In this document: positions 1-5,782 of the stretch, in pieces
Layout: each line of letters opens with the position of its first letter
How positions within the stretch are numbered: position 1 is the stretch's first letter
DNA from: Burkholderiales bacterium
Lineage (GTDB): Bacteria > Pseudomonadota > Gammaproteobacteria > Burkholderiales > Burkholderiaceae_C
Length of the DNA: 6,059 nt
Direction: 5' to 3'
Assembly (NCBI GenBank): GCA_947458895.1
Contig: CANHBY010000096.1
Coordinates: forward strand, 1 to 6,059
The notes under the pieces: model-generated
Databases searched by the model: none
The model's input: only the letters and a program-made list of their open reading frames with translations
What the model was told of the DNA's origin: nothing
Position numbers and translations under genes: made by a program

Positions 1-1
1 G

Positions 2-421
2 TTGAATCACACGCTTGAGCATCTCGGGAAGGACGTCAACACCTTCTTCGGGATCATCAAAGAGATGTACCGCGTGTGCAAACATGGGGCGCGTATCGAG
101 ATCAATGTGCCTCATCCCCGGCATGACAGCTTCCTCAATGACCCGACCCATGTTCGTGTCATCACCCCCGGGCTCCTTGATTTGTTCAGCAGAAAAAACT
201 GTCTTCGTTGGCAGCAATCGGGCGTGGCAAATTCTCCGCTGGCGCTCTACCTCGACGTCGACTTCGAGGTGTTGAGCAGCACGGTGTCTGTCGAAAATGA
301 ATACCTTCAGCGTCTCAACTCGGGGCAAATCAGCCACCAGGAGCTCGCCTCAATGATCACCCTCTACAACAACATCGCGACCGAATACCGCATCGTGATG
401 ACACCCATCAAGGCGAGTTGA
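2..421 (+). CDS. Class I SAM-dependent methyltransferase-like protein, C-terminal part (5' end outside window)
   Basis: The reading frame is open from the window edge, so the N-terminal part, where the SAM-binding glycine-rich loop would lie, is missing; 139 codons remain before a TGA stop. The first visible codon is TTG inside the gene and is not a start. The piece begins NHTLEHLGKD, resembling the post-motif region of class I methyltransferases in which a conserved H-x-LEHL segment precedes an amphipathic helix. It continues with EMYRVCKHGARIEINVPHPR, the usual 'YRVCKPGG-x-I-x-I-x-VPHP' strand of such enzymes, and then the H-D-x-F-x-x-DPTHVR-x-ITP segment (residues about 41-56) seen in uncharacterised methyltransferases of glycosylation loci. 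It probably transfers a methyl group to a sugar or glycan-linked acceptor, but the substrate is not deducible. It lies directly upstream of a TPR glycosyltransferase gene, 34 nt from stop to start, suggesting co-transcription. Confidence 0.72.
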   Translation: MNHTLEHLGKDVNTFFGIIKEMYRVCKHGARIEINVPHPRHDSFLNDPTHVRVITPGLLDLFSRKNCLRWQQSGVANSPLALYLDVDFEVLSSTVSVENEYLQRLNSGQISHQELASMITLYNNIATEYRIVMTPIKAS

Positions 422-459
422 TGCGGATTGCCACGCAGCCTGAGGTCATCCGGCCATGA
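421..459 (+). other. 12-codon mini-ORF bridging the methyltransferase and TPR-glycosyltransferase genes
   Basis: An ATG at 421 shares its A with the upstream TGA stop (TGATG, 419-423). It opens a frame encoding MRIATQPEVIRP that ends in a TGA at 457-459, which overlaps the downstream ATG (ATGA, 456-459). A purine-rich AAGGCGAG (410-417) lies just before its start. This geometry would let ribosomes finishing the methyltransferase restart twice and so couple translation of the two genes. What is seen is the overlap at both ends; that the peptide is made or matters is inference. It could be chance, or the remnant of a start region left after a deletion. Confidence 0.3.
442..446 (+). promoter_or_regulatory. 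Ribosome binding site of the TPR-glycosyltransferase gene
   Basis: GAGGT lies 9 nt upstream of the ATG at 456. An in-frame TGA at 441-443 closes the frame upstream, with no alternative start codon in between, so the ATG at 456 is the start best supported by the sequence. Confidence 0.6.
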
Positions 460-1868
460 GCTCACCAAAAGCCGAGGCTGTCACCCTGCTTTTAGCGGAG
501 GTCGATCAGCAGTTGGCGCAAGACTCAAGCTCGTTGCCTCTGACGTTGCGCCGCTCCCAACTGCTGAACCAATTGCGCCGTTATGCCGAGGCCACTGCCT
601 GTTGTGAGGCCTTGTTGATTCGATATCCGTACAGCGCCGAGCTCTGGAGCGAGCTCGCCAGCAACTACCTCGACAGCGGATGTCTCGAAGCGGCTGAACT
701 CGGTTTTCGAATGGCATTGGAGCGAGCGCTAGGCCACCCAGAGCACCTCTACAACCTTGCGCTCGCCTTGCAAAAACGATGGCAGCTGGCTGAGGCTGAG
801 TCCTTGCTTCGGCAGGTGGTGGCGCTGAATCCGGAGCACCGTCTGGCGTGGAGCAATCTGGGTTCGGTGCTTGACTGGTTGGGGCGACCCGAAGACGCGC
901 TTGATGCCATGAATCGTGCGATGGCCTTGAGTCCTCAAGACCCAGACTGCCGATGGAATCGTTCGCTTGTCTTGTTGAGACTCGAGCGGTATCAGGAGGG
1001 GTGGGCAGAGTATGAGTCTCGTTATGCGTTGCTGTCTCGTCCGGCCACACCACGCACCTGGAGCGGTGAGCCCCGGCCCACCGAAACCCTGTGGGTGGCC
1101 TGCGAACAAGGGCTGGGTGACAGCCTGCAGTTCGTGCGCTTCCTGCCACAGGCGCGCCAAAGGGTGGGGCGCCTGGTTTTGGCGTGCCCGCCAGCGCTAC
1201 AGCCCCTCCTGAGCCAGCAGGACTTGGCGGATGAAGTGGTGGCCAGCGATGGTACGCCTCAGCATGCCTTGAGTGTGCGTCTGATGAGTCTGCCCCACGT
1301 GCTGGGTTTGTCTCGGCCCGCTGACCTCGCCAGCGCACCTTTTTTGCGCGCACATCCCGCCCGCGTTGCTCGAATGCGCGAGCGCTTCCCGTTGGACGGC
1401 CGCCCCCTGGTAGCACTGGCATGGCAGGGCAGCAAGGCCTATGCCGCGGACGTGATGCGATCCATTCCCTTGCGAGCCTTGTGGCCGCTGCTTCACGCAT
1501 GGCCTGCGCGCTTTGTCAGCGTCCAAAAGGGTGCTGGCCATGAGCAGCTTTATGAGTTGCCCGCGGGACTGCGCCCTGAGAGCCTGAGTGAGGCCGACGA
1601 CCAAGACGGCGCCTTCACCGACACGGCGGCCCTCCTGACTCTTTGCGACGCCTTGGTGACCAGTGACTCCGCACTGGCGCACCTGGCCGGCGCGCTCGGT
1701 GTCCATTGTCTGCTGCTTCTGCCTCACGTGGCAGATTGGCGATGGGGCCAGGTTCACGACTCTGTGCCCTGGTATCCAACGACAGAGCTGTTCCGGCAAG
1801 ATCGGCCCGGCGATTGGGCCTCAGCGGTCAATAAGCTCATGCGGCGGGGGTTGGGGCCCGCGAGGTAG
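456..1868 (+). CDS. TPR repeat protein with C-terminal GT9-like glycosyltransferase domain
   Basis: This complete 470-residue protein has two parts. Residues about 30-190 form four to five tetratricopeptide repeats; the clearest are 63-95 (AELWSELASNYLDSG), 96-127 (ending VVALNP), 128-160 (AWSNLGSVLDWLGRPEDAL, ending MALSP) and 162-190 (ending YESRY). Residues about 205-465 look like a GT-B-type domain related to the ADP-heptose:LPS heptosyltransferase fold. The landmarks are EQGLGDSLQFVRFLP (217-231), the LAWQGS...RSIPL segment (321-339), SVQKG (355-359), SDSALAHLAGALG (403-415, with D404 and H409 in the donor-binding motif) and LPHVADWRW...PWYP (422-441). No signal peptide or membrane segment is visible, so it is probably cytoplasmic, with the TPR part binding a protein or glycan acceptor. 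Members of this widespread family are mostly uncharacterised; some lie in flagellin or surface-glycan loci. The neighbouring methyltransferase fits sugar assembly and decoration. Donor and acceptor are unknown. Confidence 0.85.
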   Translation: MSSPKAEAVTLLLAEVDQQLAQDSSSLPLTLRRSQLLNQLRRYAEATACCEALLIRYPYSAELWSELASNYLDSGCLEAAELGFRMALERALGHPEHLYNLALALQKRWQLAEAESLLRQVVALNPEHRLAWSNLGSVLDWLGRPEDALDAMNRAMALSPQDPDCRWNRSLVLLRLERYQEGWAEYESRYALLSRPATPRTWSGEPRPTETLWVACEQGLGDSLQFVRFLPQARQRVGRLVLACPPALQPLLSQQDLADEVVASDGTPQHALSVRLMSLPHVLGLSRPADLASAPFLRAHPARVARMRERFPLDGRPLVALAWQGSKAYAADVMRSIPLRALWPLLHAWPARFVSVQKGAGHEQLYELPAGLRPESLSEADDQDGAFTDTAALLTLCDALVTSDSALAHLAGALGVHCLLLLPHVADWRWGQVHDSVPWYPTTELFRQDRPGDWASAVNKLMRRGLGPAR

Positions 1869-2013
1869 GGGCTGTGGTGATGTTCTTCAGCCGCCTCGGT
1901 CGCAGCCAAAAGTGTCAGGTCTTTAAAATAAAGTCATGTCTGAGCCTTGATGCTGTGGCTTTCTGAGTTGCCTTTAAACCGAACACGGTGCATCAAATGG
2001 GGCTTGATAATTT

Positions 2014-2027
2014 AGACCTGAGACCTG
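2014..2027 (+). repeat. Tandem duplication of AGACCTG
   Basis: Two exact, adjacent copies of a 7-mer (2014-2020 and 2021-2027). The inverted form CAGGTCT occurs at 1916-1922, about 90 nt away. Short words like this recur by chance, but three copies in about 110 nt of noncoding DNA is notable. Confidence 0.5.
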
Positions 2028-2051
2028 TGTGCGCATGCGATCACGCACCCT

Positions 2052-2099
2052 ATCAAATCCCTTGCTCGGAATAGTGCCTAGCTTCGACGAGGGATTGAT
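2052..2099. repeat. Imperfect inverted repeat (possible stem-loop) in the spacer
   Basis: The left arm ATCAAATCCCT (2052-2062) pairs with the right arm AGGGATTGAT (2090-2099), with one bulged A. The pairing may extend inward through CTCG (2065-2068) and CGA (2085-2087) with mismatches. The central loop is long and there is no adjacent T tract, so it does not look like an intrinsic terminator. It could be part of a repeat element or of a structured transcript; function unknown. Confidence 0.4.
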
Positions 2100-2139
2100 C
2101 ACACGAAACCTGACAAAGGCCAAGGTGCAAAAGAATCTT

Positions 2140-2157
2140 CTGGCTGCGATCAGCCGG
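2140..2157. repeat. Short hairpin with 4-nt loop
   Basis: CTGGCTG (2140-2146) pairs with CAGCCGG (2151-2157) around the loop CGAT, with one G-T pair. No T tract follows on either strand, so it is not a terminator by itself. It lies about 25 nt to the left of the strong bidirectional terminator. Confidence 0.35.
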
Positions 2158-2181
2158 TACATGTAGGCCTGGGCGAACATG

Positions 2182-2209
2182 AAAAAAGCGCCCTCTCGGG
2201 CGCTTTTTT
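2182..2209 (-). terminator. Strong bidirectional intrinsic terminator downstream of ftsZ
   Basis: AAAAAAGCGCCC (2182-2193) and GGGCGCTTTTTT (2198-2209) form a perfect 12-bp inverted repeat around a four-base loop. The GC core is six base pairs and a six-base T tract follows it on either strand. It begins 16 nt after the ftsZ stop codon, so it is placed to end the ftsZ transcript. By symmetry it can also stop transcription coming from the plus-strand glycosyltransferase gene, whose stop lies about 310 nt upstream with no better terminator in between. Confidence 0.92.
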
Positions 2210-2225
2210 CTGGGCTGTCTGGATC

Positions 2226-3464
2226 TCAGTCAGCCTGCTTACGCAGGAAAGCTGGGATCTCGATTTCGTCCATGCCGTTGCTGGCCAGGGCATCGACCTT
2301 GGCTGCAGCGACGCGGCCGTTGCGCCACACGCTGGGGGTGTTCATGGCGGCGTAGTCTTGGCTTGCGCTGAGCGATGGGACCTGATGACTCACAGTGTGT
2401 TGAGTATGTTGGCCCATGTAGGGGCTGTGGCTGGGAATGGACAGGTTGTCGGTGCCGGTGCGCAGCATGGGTGCGGTGTGAACCACACTGATGGGAGCTT
2501 GGTGGCGTTTGACAGGACTCAGGCCGGTGGCGATCACGGTCACGCGGAGTTGGTCACCCAGGGTTTCGTCGTAAGCGGTACCGTAGATGACGTGAGCATC
2601 ATCGGACGCATAGCGACGGATGGTGTTCATGGCGTTACGGGACTCAGACAAACGGAAGGTGGTGCGGTTGGCCGCGATCAGCACCAGCACGCCACGTGCG
2701 CCGGAGAGGTCGATGCCTTCGAGCAGTGGGCAAGCCACTGCCATCTCGGCGGCCTTGGTGGCGCGGTCAGGGCCACCGGCGGTTGCCGTGCCCATCATGG
2801 CTTTGCCAGGCTCGCTCATCACGGTCTTGACGTCTTCGAAGTCAACGTTAACCAAGCCAGGGATGTGGATGATGTCGCTGATGCCACCCACTGCATTTTT
2901 CAGCACATCGTTGGCGTGTGCGAAAGCTTGATCTTGGGTGACGTCGTCGCCCAGCACATCGAGCAGCTTGTCGTTCAGGATCACGATCAAGGAGTCGACG
3001 TTGGCTTCGAGCTCGGCCAGGCCGGCATCGGCGGAGCGCATACGGCGGTTGCCTTCGAAATCGAAGGGCTTGGTCACCACGCCCACGGTGAGGATGCCCA
3101 TCTCTTTGGCCACGCGGGCAATCACGGGCGCTGCACCGGTGCCTGTGCCGCCACCCATGCCTGCGGTGATGAAGAGCATGTTGGCGCCGGTGATGGCGTC
3201 ACGGATCTGGTCAACCGCTTCTTCGGCGGAATACTTGCCGGCCTCGGGCTTGGCACCTGCGCCCAAGCCGCTGGCACCCAACTGAATCAGTTGGTTGGCG
3301 GTAGAGCGGCTGAGGGCCTGGGCATCGGTGTTGGCGCAAATGAAATCCACGCCTTGAACGCCTTGGGCAATCATGTGCTCAACCGCGTTACCACCACCAC
3401 CACCTACACCGATGACTTTGATCTGAGTGCCACGGTCGAAGTCGTCGATCATTTCGATGCTCAT
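2226..3464 (-). CDS. ftsZ: Cell division protein FtsZ
   Basis: This is the tubulin-like GTPase that polymerises into the cytoplasmic Z ring and recruits the divisome. The 412-residue protein is complete and close to the usual length (about 380-420). The glycine-rich GVGGGGGNAV loop is at 19-28 and the tubulin signature GGGTGTG at 104-110. The T7 synergy loop NVDFEDVKTVM (206-216) carries the acidic residues D208 and D211 that complete GTP hydrolysis across the subunit interface. A variable linker (about 320-398) is rich in Ser, His, Gln and Thr. It ends in the conserved peptide DEIEIPAFLRKQAD (399-412), the docking site for FtsA and other tethers. The start is supported by AGGAGA at 3471-3476, 6 nt before the ATG. 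It is the last gene of this dcw block: a terminator follows 16 nt after its stop, and lpxC is not next to it. Confidence 0.98.
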   Translation of the reverse strand: MSIEMIDDFDRGTQIKVIGVGGGGGNAVEHMIAQGVQGVDFICANTDAQALSRSTANQLIQLGASGLGAGAKPEAGKYSAEEAVDQIRDAITGANMLFITAGMGGGTGTGAAPVIARVAKEMGILTVGVVTKPFDFEGNRRMRSADAGLAELEANVDSLIVILNDKLLDVLGDDVTQDQAFAHANDVLKNAVGGISDIIHIPGLVNVDFEDVKTVMSEPGKAMMGTATAGGPDRATKAAEMAVACPLLEGIDLSGARGVLVLIAANRTTFRLSESRNAMNTIRRYASDDAHVIYGTAYDETLGDQLRVTVIATGLSPVKRHQAPISVVHTAPMLRTGTDNLSIPSHSPYMGQHTQHTVSHQVPSLSASQDYAAMNTPSVWRNGRVAAAKVDALASNGMDEIEIPAFLRKQAD

Positions 3465-3663
3465 TGAATTTCTCCTGAAAATTTGCAGTTGCCGTTAATT
3501 TGCTGATTAGAACTACCTAAAACCACTTCAATCTCACTGTTTTGCCCAGATAATTCCGGGTCTGTTTTGAAACTGGGGGGGCCTGTTGCCACCAAGGTGT
3601 GGGGCCCACTACAGCGTGAAACGCGTGCCGAATTCTTGTGTGCCATTTTGACTGAGCTCCGGC
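3465..3663 (-). promoter_or_regulatory. ftsA-ftsZ intergenic region, probable site of an ftsZ promoter
   Basis: This noncoding gap of 199 nt separates two genes that elsewhere in the cluster lie much closer. Read on the minus strand, the part nearest ftsZ is AT-rich while the part nearest ftsA is GC-rich, a layout common for a promoter region. No -35/-10 pair with good matches and spacing could be singled out. It includes a run of seven G (3575-3581, C on the coding strand), the odd-centred palindrome GTGGGGCCCAC (3599-3609) and a small hairpin GCGT-GAA-ACGC (3614-3624). A 74-codon frame crossing the gap has no support as a gene. Confidence 0.4.
3471..3476 (-). promoter_or_regulatory. Ribosome binding site of ftsZ
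   Basis: On the minus strand AGGAGA precedes the ATG by six bases, a strong match to the anti-Shine-Dalgarno sequence. It fits the high translation that FtsZ needs and decides for the ATG encoding MSIEM over the second Met four codons later. Confidence 0.85.
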
Positions 3664-4893
3664 TCAAAAGTTGCCCAAGAACCAATCTTTTACACGCCCC
3701 ATCGTGGTCTTGACGGACCCCGCTTGCTGCGCGGCACGTACACCCCGGGCACGGCCTTGGCGGGCCTCTTCAAGCAAGCCCATCACGGTGGCAGATCGCG
3801 GGTTGGAGACCATGTCAAAGAGGGCACCGCTGTAGGTCGGAACGCCCTTGCGAACGGGCTTCAAGAAGATGTCTTCGCCAAGCTCAACCATACCCGGCAT
3901 CACGGCCGTTCCGCCGGTGATAACCACACCGGATGACAGAAGTTCTTCGTAGCCGCTTTCGCGGATGGCTTGTTGCACGAGGGAATAGATTTCTTCGACG
4001 CGTGGCTCGATCACGCCTGCCAACGCTTGGCGGCTGAGCATGCGCGGAGAGCGGTCACCCAAGCCGGGCACTTCGAGCTGCTCGTTGGGGTCAGCGAGGA
4101 GTTGCTTGGCGACGCCATAAGCCACCTTGATTTCCTCGGCGTCTTTGGTGGGCGTGCGCAGGGCCATGGCGATGTCGCTGGTGATGAGGTCTCCGGCGAT
4201 GGGAATGACGGCGGTGTGCCGGATGGCTCCGTCGGTGAAGATGGCCACGTCGGTGGTGCCGGCACCAATATCGACGAGCGCCACACCCAGGTCTTTTTCG
4301 TCGTCGGTCAGCACACCGTGGCTGGAGGCGCTGGGGTTGAGCACGAGCTGGTCGACCTCAAGGCCGCAGCGGCGCACACATTTGACGATGTTTTCAGCAG
4401 CGCTCTGCGCACCGGTCACGATGTGGACCTTGACTTCGAGGCGGCCACCGCTCATGCCGATGGGCTCTTTGACTTCGTGACCGTCGATCACGAATTCCTG
4501 GGCTTGAACCAACAGCAAACGCTGGTCGTTGGGGATGTTGATGGCTTTGGCGGTTTCAACCACCCGTGCCACATCAACGGGGGTGACTTCCTTGTCTCGC
4601 ACGATCACCATGCCCGTGCTGTTTTGGCCGCGGATGTGGCTGCCGGTGATGCCGGTGTAGACGTGGGTAATTTTGCAATCGGCCATCATCTCGGCCTCTT
4701 TGAGCGCCGCCTGAATGGACTGGACCGTGGCCTCGATATTGACCACCACCCCGCGCTTCAAGCCGTGCGCTGGGGCCACGCCGAGCCCCGCCACGCGGAG
4801 TTCGCCCGAGGGCAATACTTCAGCCACCACCGCCATGACTTTGGCGGTTCCGATGTCAAGTCCCACAACCAAATCTTTGTATTCCTTGGGCAT
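3664..4893 (-). CDS. ftsA: Cell division protein FtsA
   Basis: This actin-like ATPase tethers FtsZ filaments to the inner membrane and links the Z ring to later divisome proteins. The 409-residue protein is complete and of typical length (about 410-420). The phosphate-1 motif is at 10-20 (VGLDIGTAKVM). The FtsA-specific 1C (SHS2) subdomain spans about 83-160. Phosphate-2 is LVDIGAGTTDVAIF (206-219) and the adenosine motif is VVITGGTAVMPG (323-334). The basic, aromatic C-terminal segment GRVKDWFLGNF (399-409) is the amphipathic membrane-targeting helix, after a flexible Ala/Arg/Gln-rich linker (about 376-398). AGGAAG (4901-4906) lies 7 nt before the ATG. It sits between ftsQ (56 nt upstream) and ftsZ (197 nt downstream) in the conserved order. 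Confidence 0.98.
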   Translation of the reverse strand: MPKEYKDLVVGLDIGTAKVMAVVAEVLPSGELRVAGLGVAPAHGLKRGVVVNIEATVQSIQAALKEAEMMADCKITHVYTGITGSHIRGQNSTGMVIVRDKEVTPVDVARVVETAKAINIPNDQRLLLVQAQEFVIDGHEVKEPIGMSGGRLEVKVHIVTGAQSAAENIVKCVRRCGLEVDQLVLNPSASSHGVLTDDEKDLGVALVDIGAGTTDVAIFTDGAIRHTAVIPIAGDLITSDIAMALRTPTKDAEEIKVAYGVAKQLLADPNEQLEVPGLGDRSPRMLSRQALAGVIEPRVEEIYSLVQQAIRESGYEELLSSGVVITGGTAVMPGMVELGEDIFLKPVRKGVPTYSGALFDMVSNPRSATVMGLLEEARQGRARGVRAAQQAGSVKTTMGRVKDWFLGNF

Positions 4894-4900
4894 ATCGTCA

Positions 4901-4906
4901 CTTCCT
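4901..4906 (-). promoter_or_regulatory. Ribosome binding site of ftsA
   Basis: AGGAAG on the minus strand, seven bases before the ATG of ftsA. It supports the assigned start (MPKEYKDLVV), which also matches where FtsA proteins normally begin relative to the phosphate-1 motif. Confidence 0.75.
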
Positions 4907-4949
4907 GCAAATGTTGGGTTAGTACGTCTGGGTGTCTCGAATTTTGATG

Positions 4950-5765
4950 CTATGGGCTGCGTGTTTTTTCGTCTGGTGGAACCGTGGTGCTCACCCCTTT
5001 GAGCTTGACTACATACCCCTGCCGGTGCCGTAAGTCAGCGTAGGCCAAGGGCCTGTCGAAACGTTTGATGACATCAGGCAGGGTCGCGACGAACTGCTCG
5101 GCGCGCGCCACCACAGCATCTTCACTGCCACGCCCCAGCTCGAGGCTGACGCCATTGGCGAGCACAGCCCGCCAAGAGCCCCGGCTGGACAGAAGTAGTT
5201 TGGCAACTGGTGACGTCATGGGGTCAAGTGCCGTGTTCAGGCGGTGCAGCATCGCAAGCATGTGGCGAGAGCTGCCCTGAGGCCCGGCCAGCAAGGGCAG
5301 TTTTTCATCTTCGATGTCACCCAGATTGACTTCGAAAACTTCGCCATAGGTATTCACGAGCTTATCGGGCTGGGTGTCGCCGTCTTGGCTCCACAGAGCT
5401 GCCACGTGGTGTTCCTGCAGACGCACCTCGAGTCGATTGGGCCATACACGCCTCAGTGCGGCATGGCGCACCCAGGGCACAGTCTCGAAGGCAGCTTGAG
5501 CTGATTGAAGATCGATGGTGAAAAAATTGCCCATCAAACGCTGCGCCACGTTGGCTCGAATGGTGGCTACGCTGGTGCGCCCGACGTCGCCGCTCACGGT
5601 GATGCCCTTCAAGACAAAGTAGGGGCGCTGGGTCACCCACACCAGGGCACCGGCCATCACGACCAAGACCAAAACGCTGATAAACACGCTGGTCAGCGCA
5701 TTCAAAAAGCGCACATCGGCTGGTAGCGCCGCTGCTGGCAAGGAGTGGGTAGTGGATACAGGCAT
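4950..5765 (-). CDS. ftsQ: Cell division protein FtsQ
   Basis: FtsQ is a bitopic inner-membrane protein that connects cytoplasmic and periplasmic divisome parts through the FtsB-FtsL complex. The 271-residue protein is complete and within the usual range (about 250-290). A short cytoplasmic tail (1-22) leads into one hydrophobic segment at about 24-44 (SVFISVLVLVVMAGALVWV). The POTRA domain follows, about 48-117, opening FVLKGITVSG and containing VPWVRHAALRRVWPNRLEVR (96-115), a characteristic FtsQ/DivIB signature. The FtsQ beta domain runs to about 255, with YADLRHRQGYVVKL (242-255) near its end, in the region that binds FtsB in known FtsQ proteins. The tail (256-271) is Pro/Lys-rich and probably disordered. 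The ATG lies 17 nt after the ddlB stop and has no clear Shine-Dalgarno, which suggests dependence on translation of ddlB. Confidence 0.96.
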   Translation of the reverse strand: MPVSTTHSLPAAALPADVRFLNALTSVFISVLVLVVMAGALVWVTQRPYFVLKGITVSGDVGRTSVATIRANVAQRLMGNFFTIDLQSAQAAFETVPWVRHAALRRVWPNRLEVRLQEHHVAALWSQDGDTQPDKLVNTYGEVFEVNLGDIEDEKLPLLAGPQGSSRHMLAMLHRLNTALDPMTSPVAKLLLSSRGSWRAVLANGVSLELGRGSEDAVVARAEQFVATLPDVIKRFDRPLAYADLRHRQGYVVKLKGVSTTVPPDEKTRSP

Positions 5766-5782
5766 GGTGTGTCGGTCAGCGA

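Larger units (their letters stand above)
1869..2181. other. Gene-poor spacer with short repeats and imperfect stem-loops
   Basis: No credible gene is seen on either strand. A 68-codon minus-strand frame (1974-2180) has no recognisable domain and no clear ribosome binding site. No tRNA-like T-loop or anticodon arm is visible. The stretch is more AT-rich than the flanking genes. It carries an inverted pair TGTCAGGT (1913-1920) and ACCTGACA (2108-2115), a tandem AGACCTG (2014-2027) whose reverse complement CAGGTCT also occurs at 1916-1922, an 8-bp palindrome CGCATGCG (2032-2039) and two stem-loops described separately. This mix suggests a decayed or non-autonomous repeat element, or a structured noncoding segment, but no known family could be assigned. 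Confidence 0.5.

Noticed and set aside
481..1500. 339-codon minus-strand frame opposite the TPR-glycosyltransferase gene
   Set aside because: It is Arg, Pro and Ala-rich with no domain, while the plus-strand frame shows clear TPR and glycosyltransferase motifs.
1870..1892. Possible terminator GGCTG...CAGCC just after the glycosyltransferase stop
   Set aside because: It has only five base pairs with a 13-nt loop and no T tract; the strong terminator at 2182-2209 is the better candidate.
1974..2180. 68-codon minus-strand frame in the spacer
   Set aside because: It has no clear ribosome binding site and no recognisable domain, and it runs through the repeats and stem-loop; it is treated as noncoding.
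1869..2225. tRNA gene, attachment site or CRISPR repeats in the spacer
   Set aside because: No T-loop consensus, no cloverleaf and no regularly spaced repeats are present.
2358..3467. 369-codon open frame on the plus strand opposite ftsZ
   Set aside because: It is a mirror of the ftsZ codons: the product is rich in Gly, His, Ala and Val with no domain, and ftsZ on the other strand is certain.
3461..3685. 74-codon minus-strand frame across the ftsA-ftsZ gap
   Set aside because: It begins inside the end of ftsA and runs into the ftsZ start, with no motif; a chance frame in intergenic DNA is more likely.
3970..4947. 325-codon open frame on the plus strand opposite ftsA
   Set aside because: It is a composition-driven antisense frame (Asp, His, Gly-rich) to a certain ftsA, with no recognisable motif.
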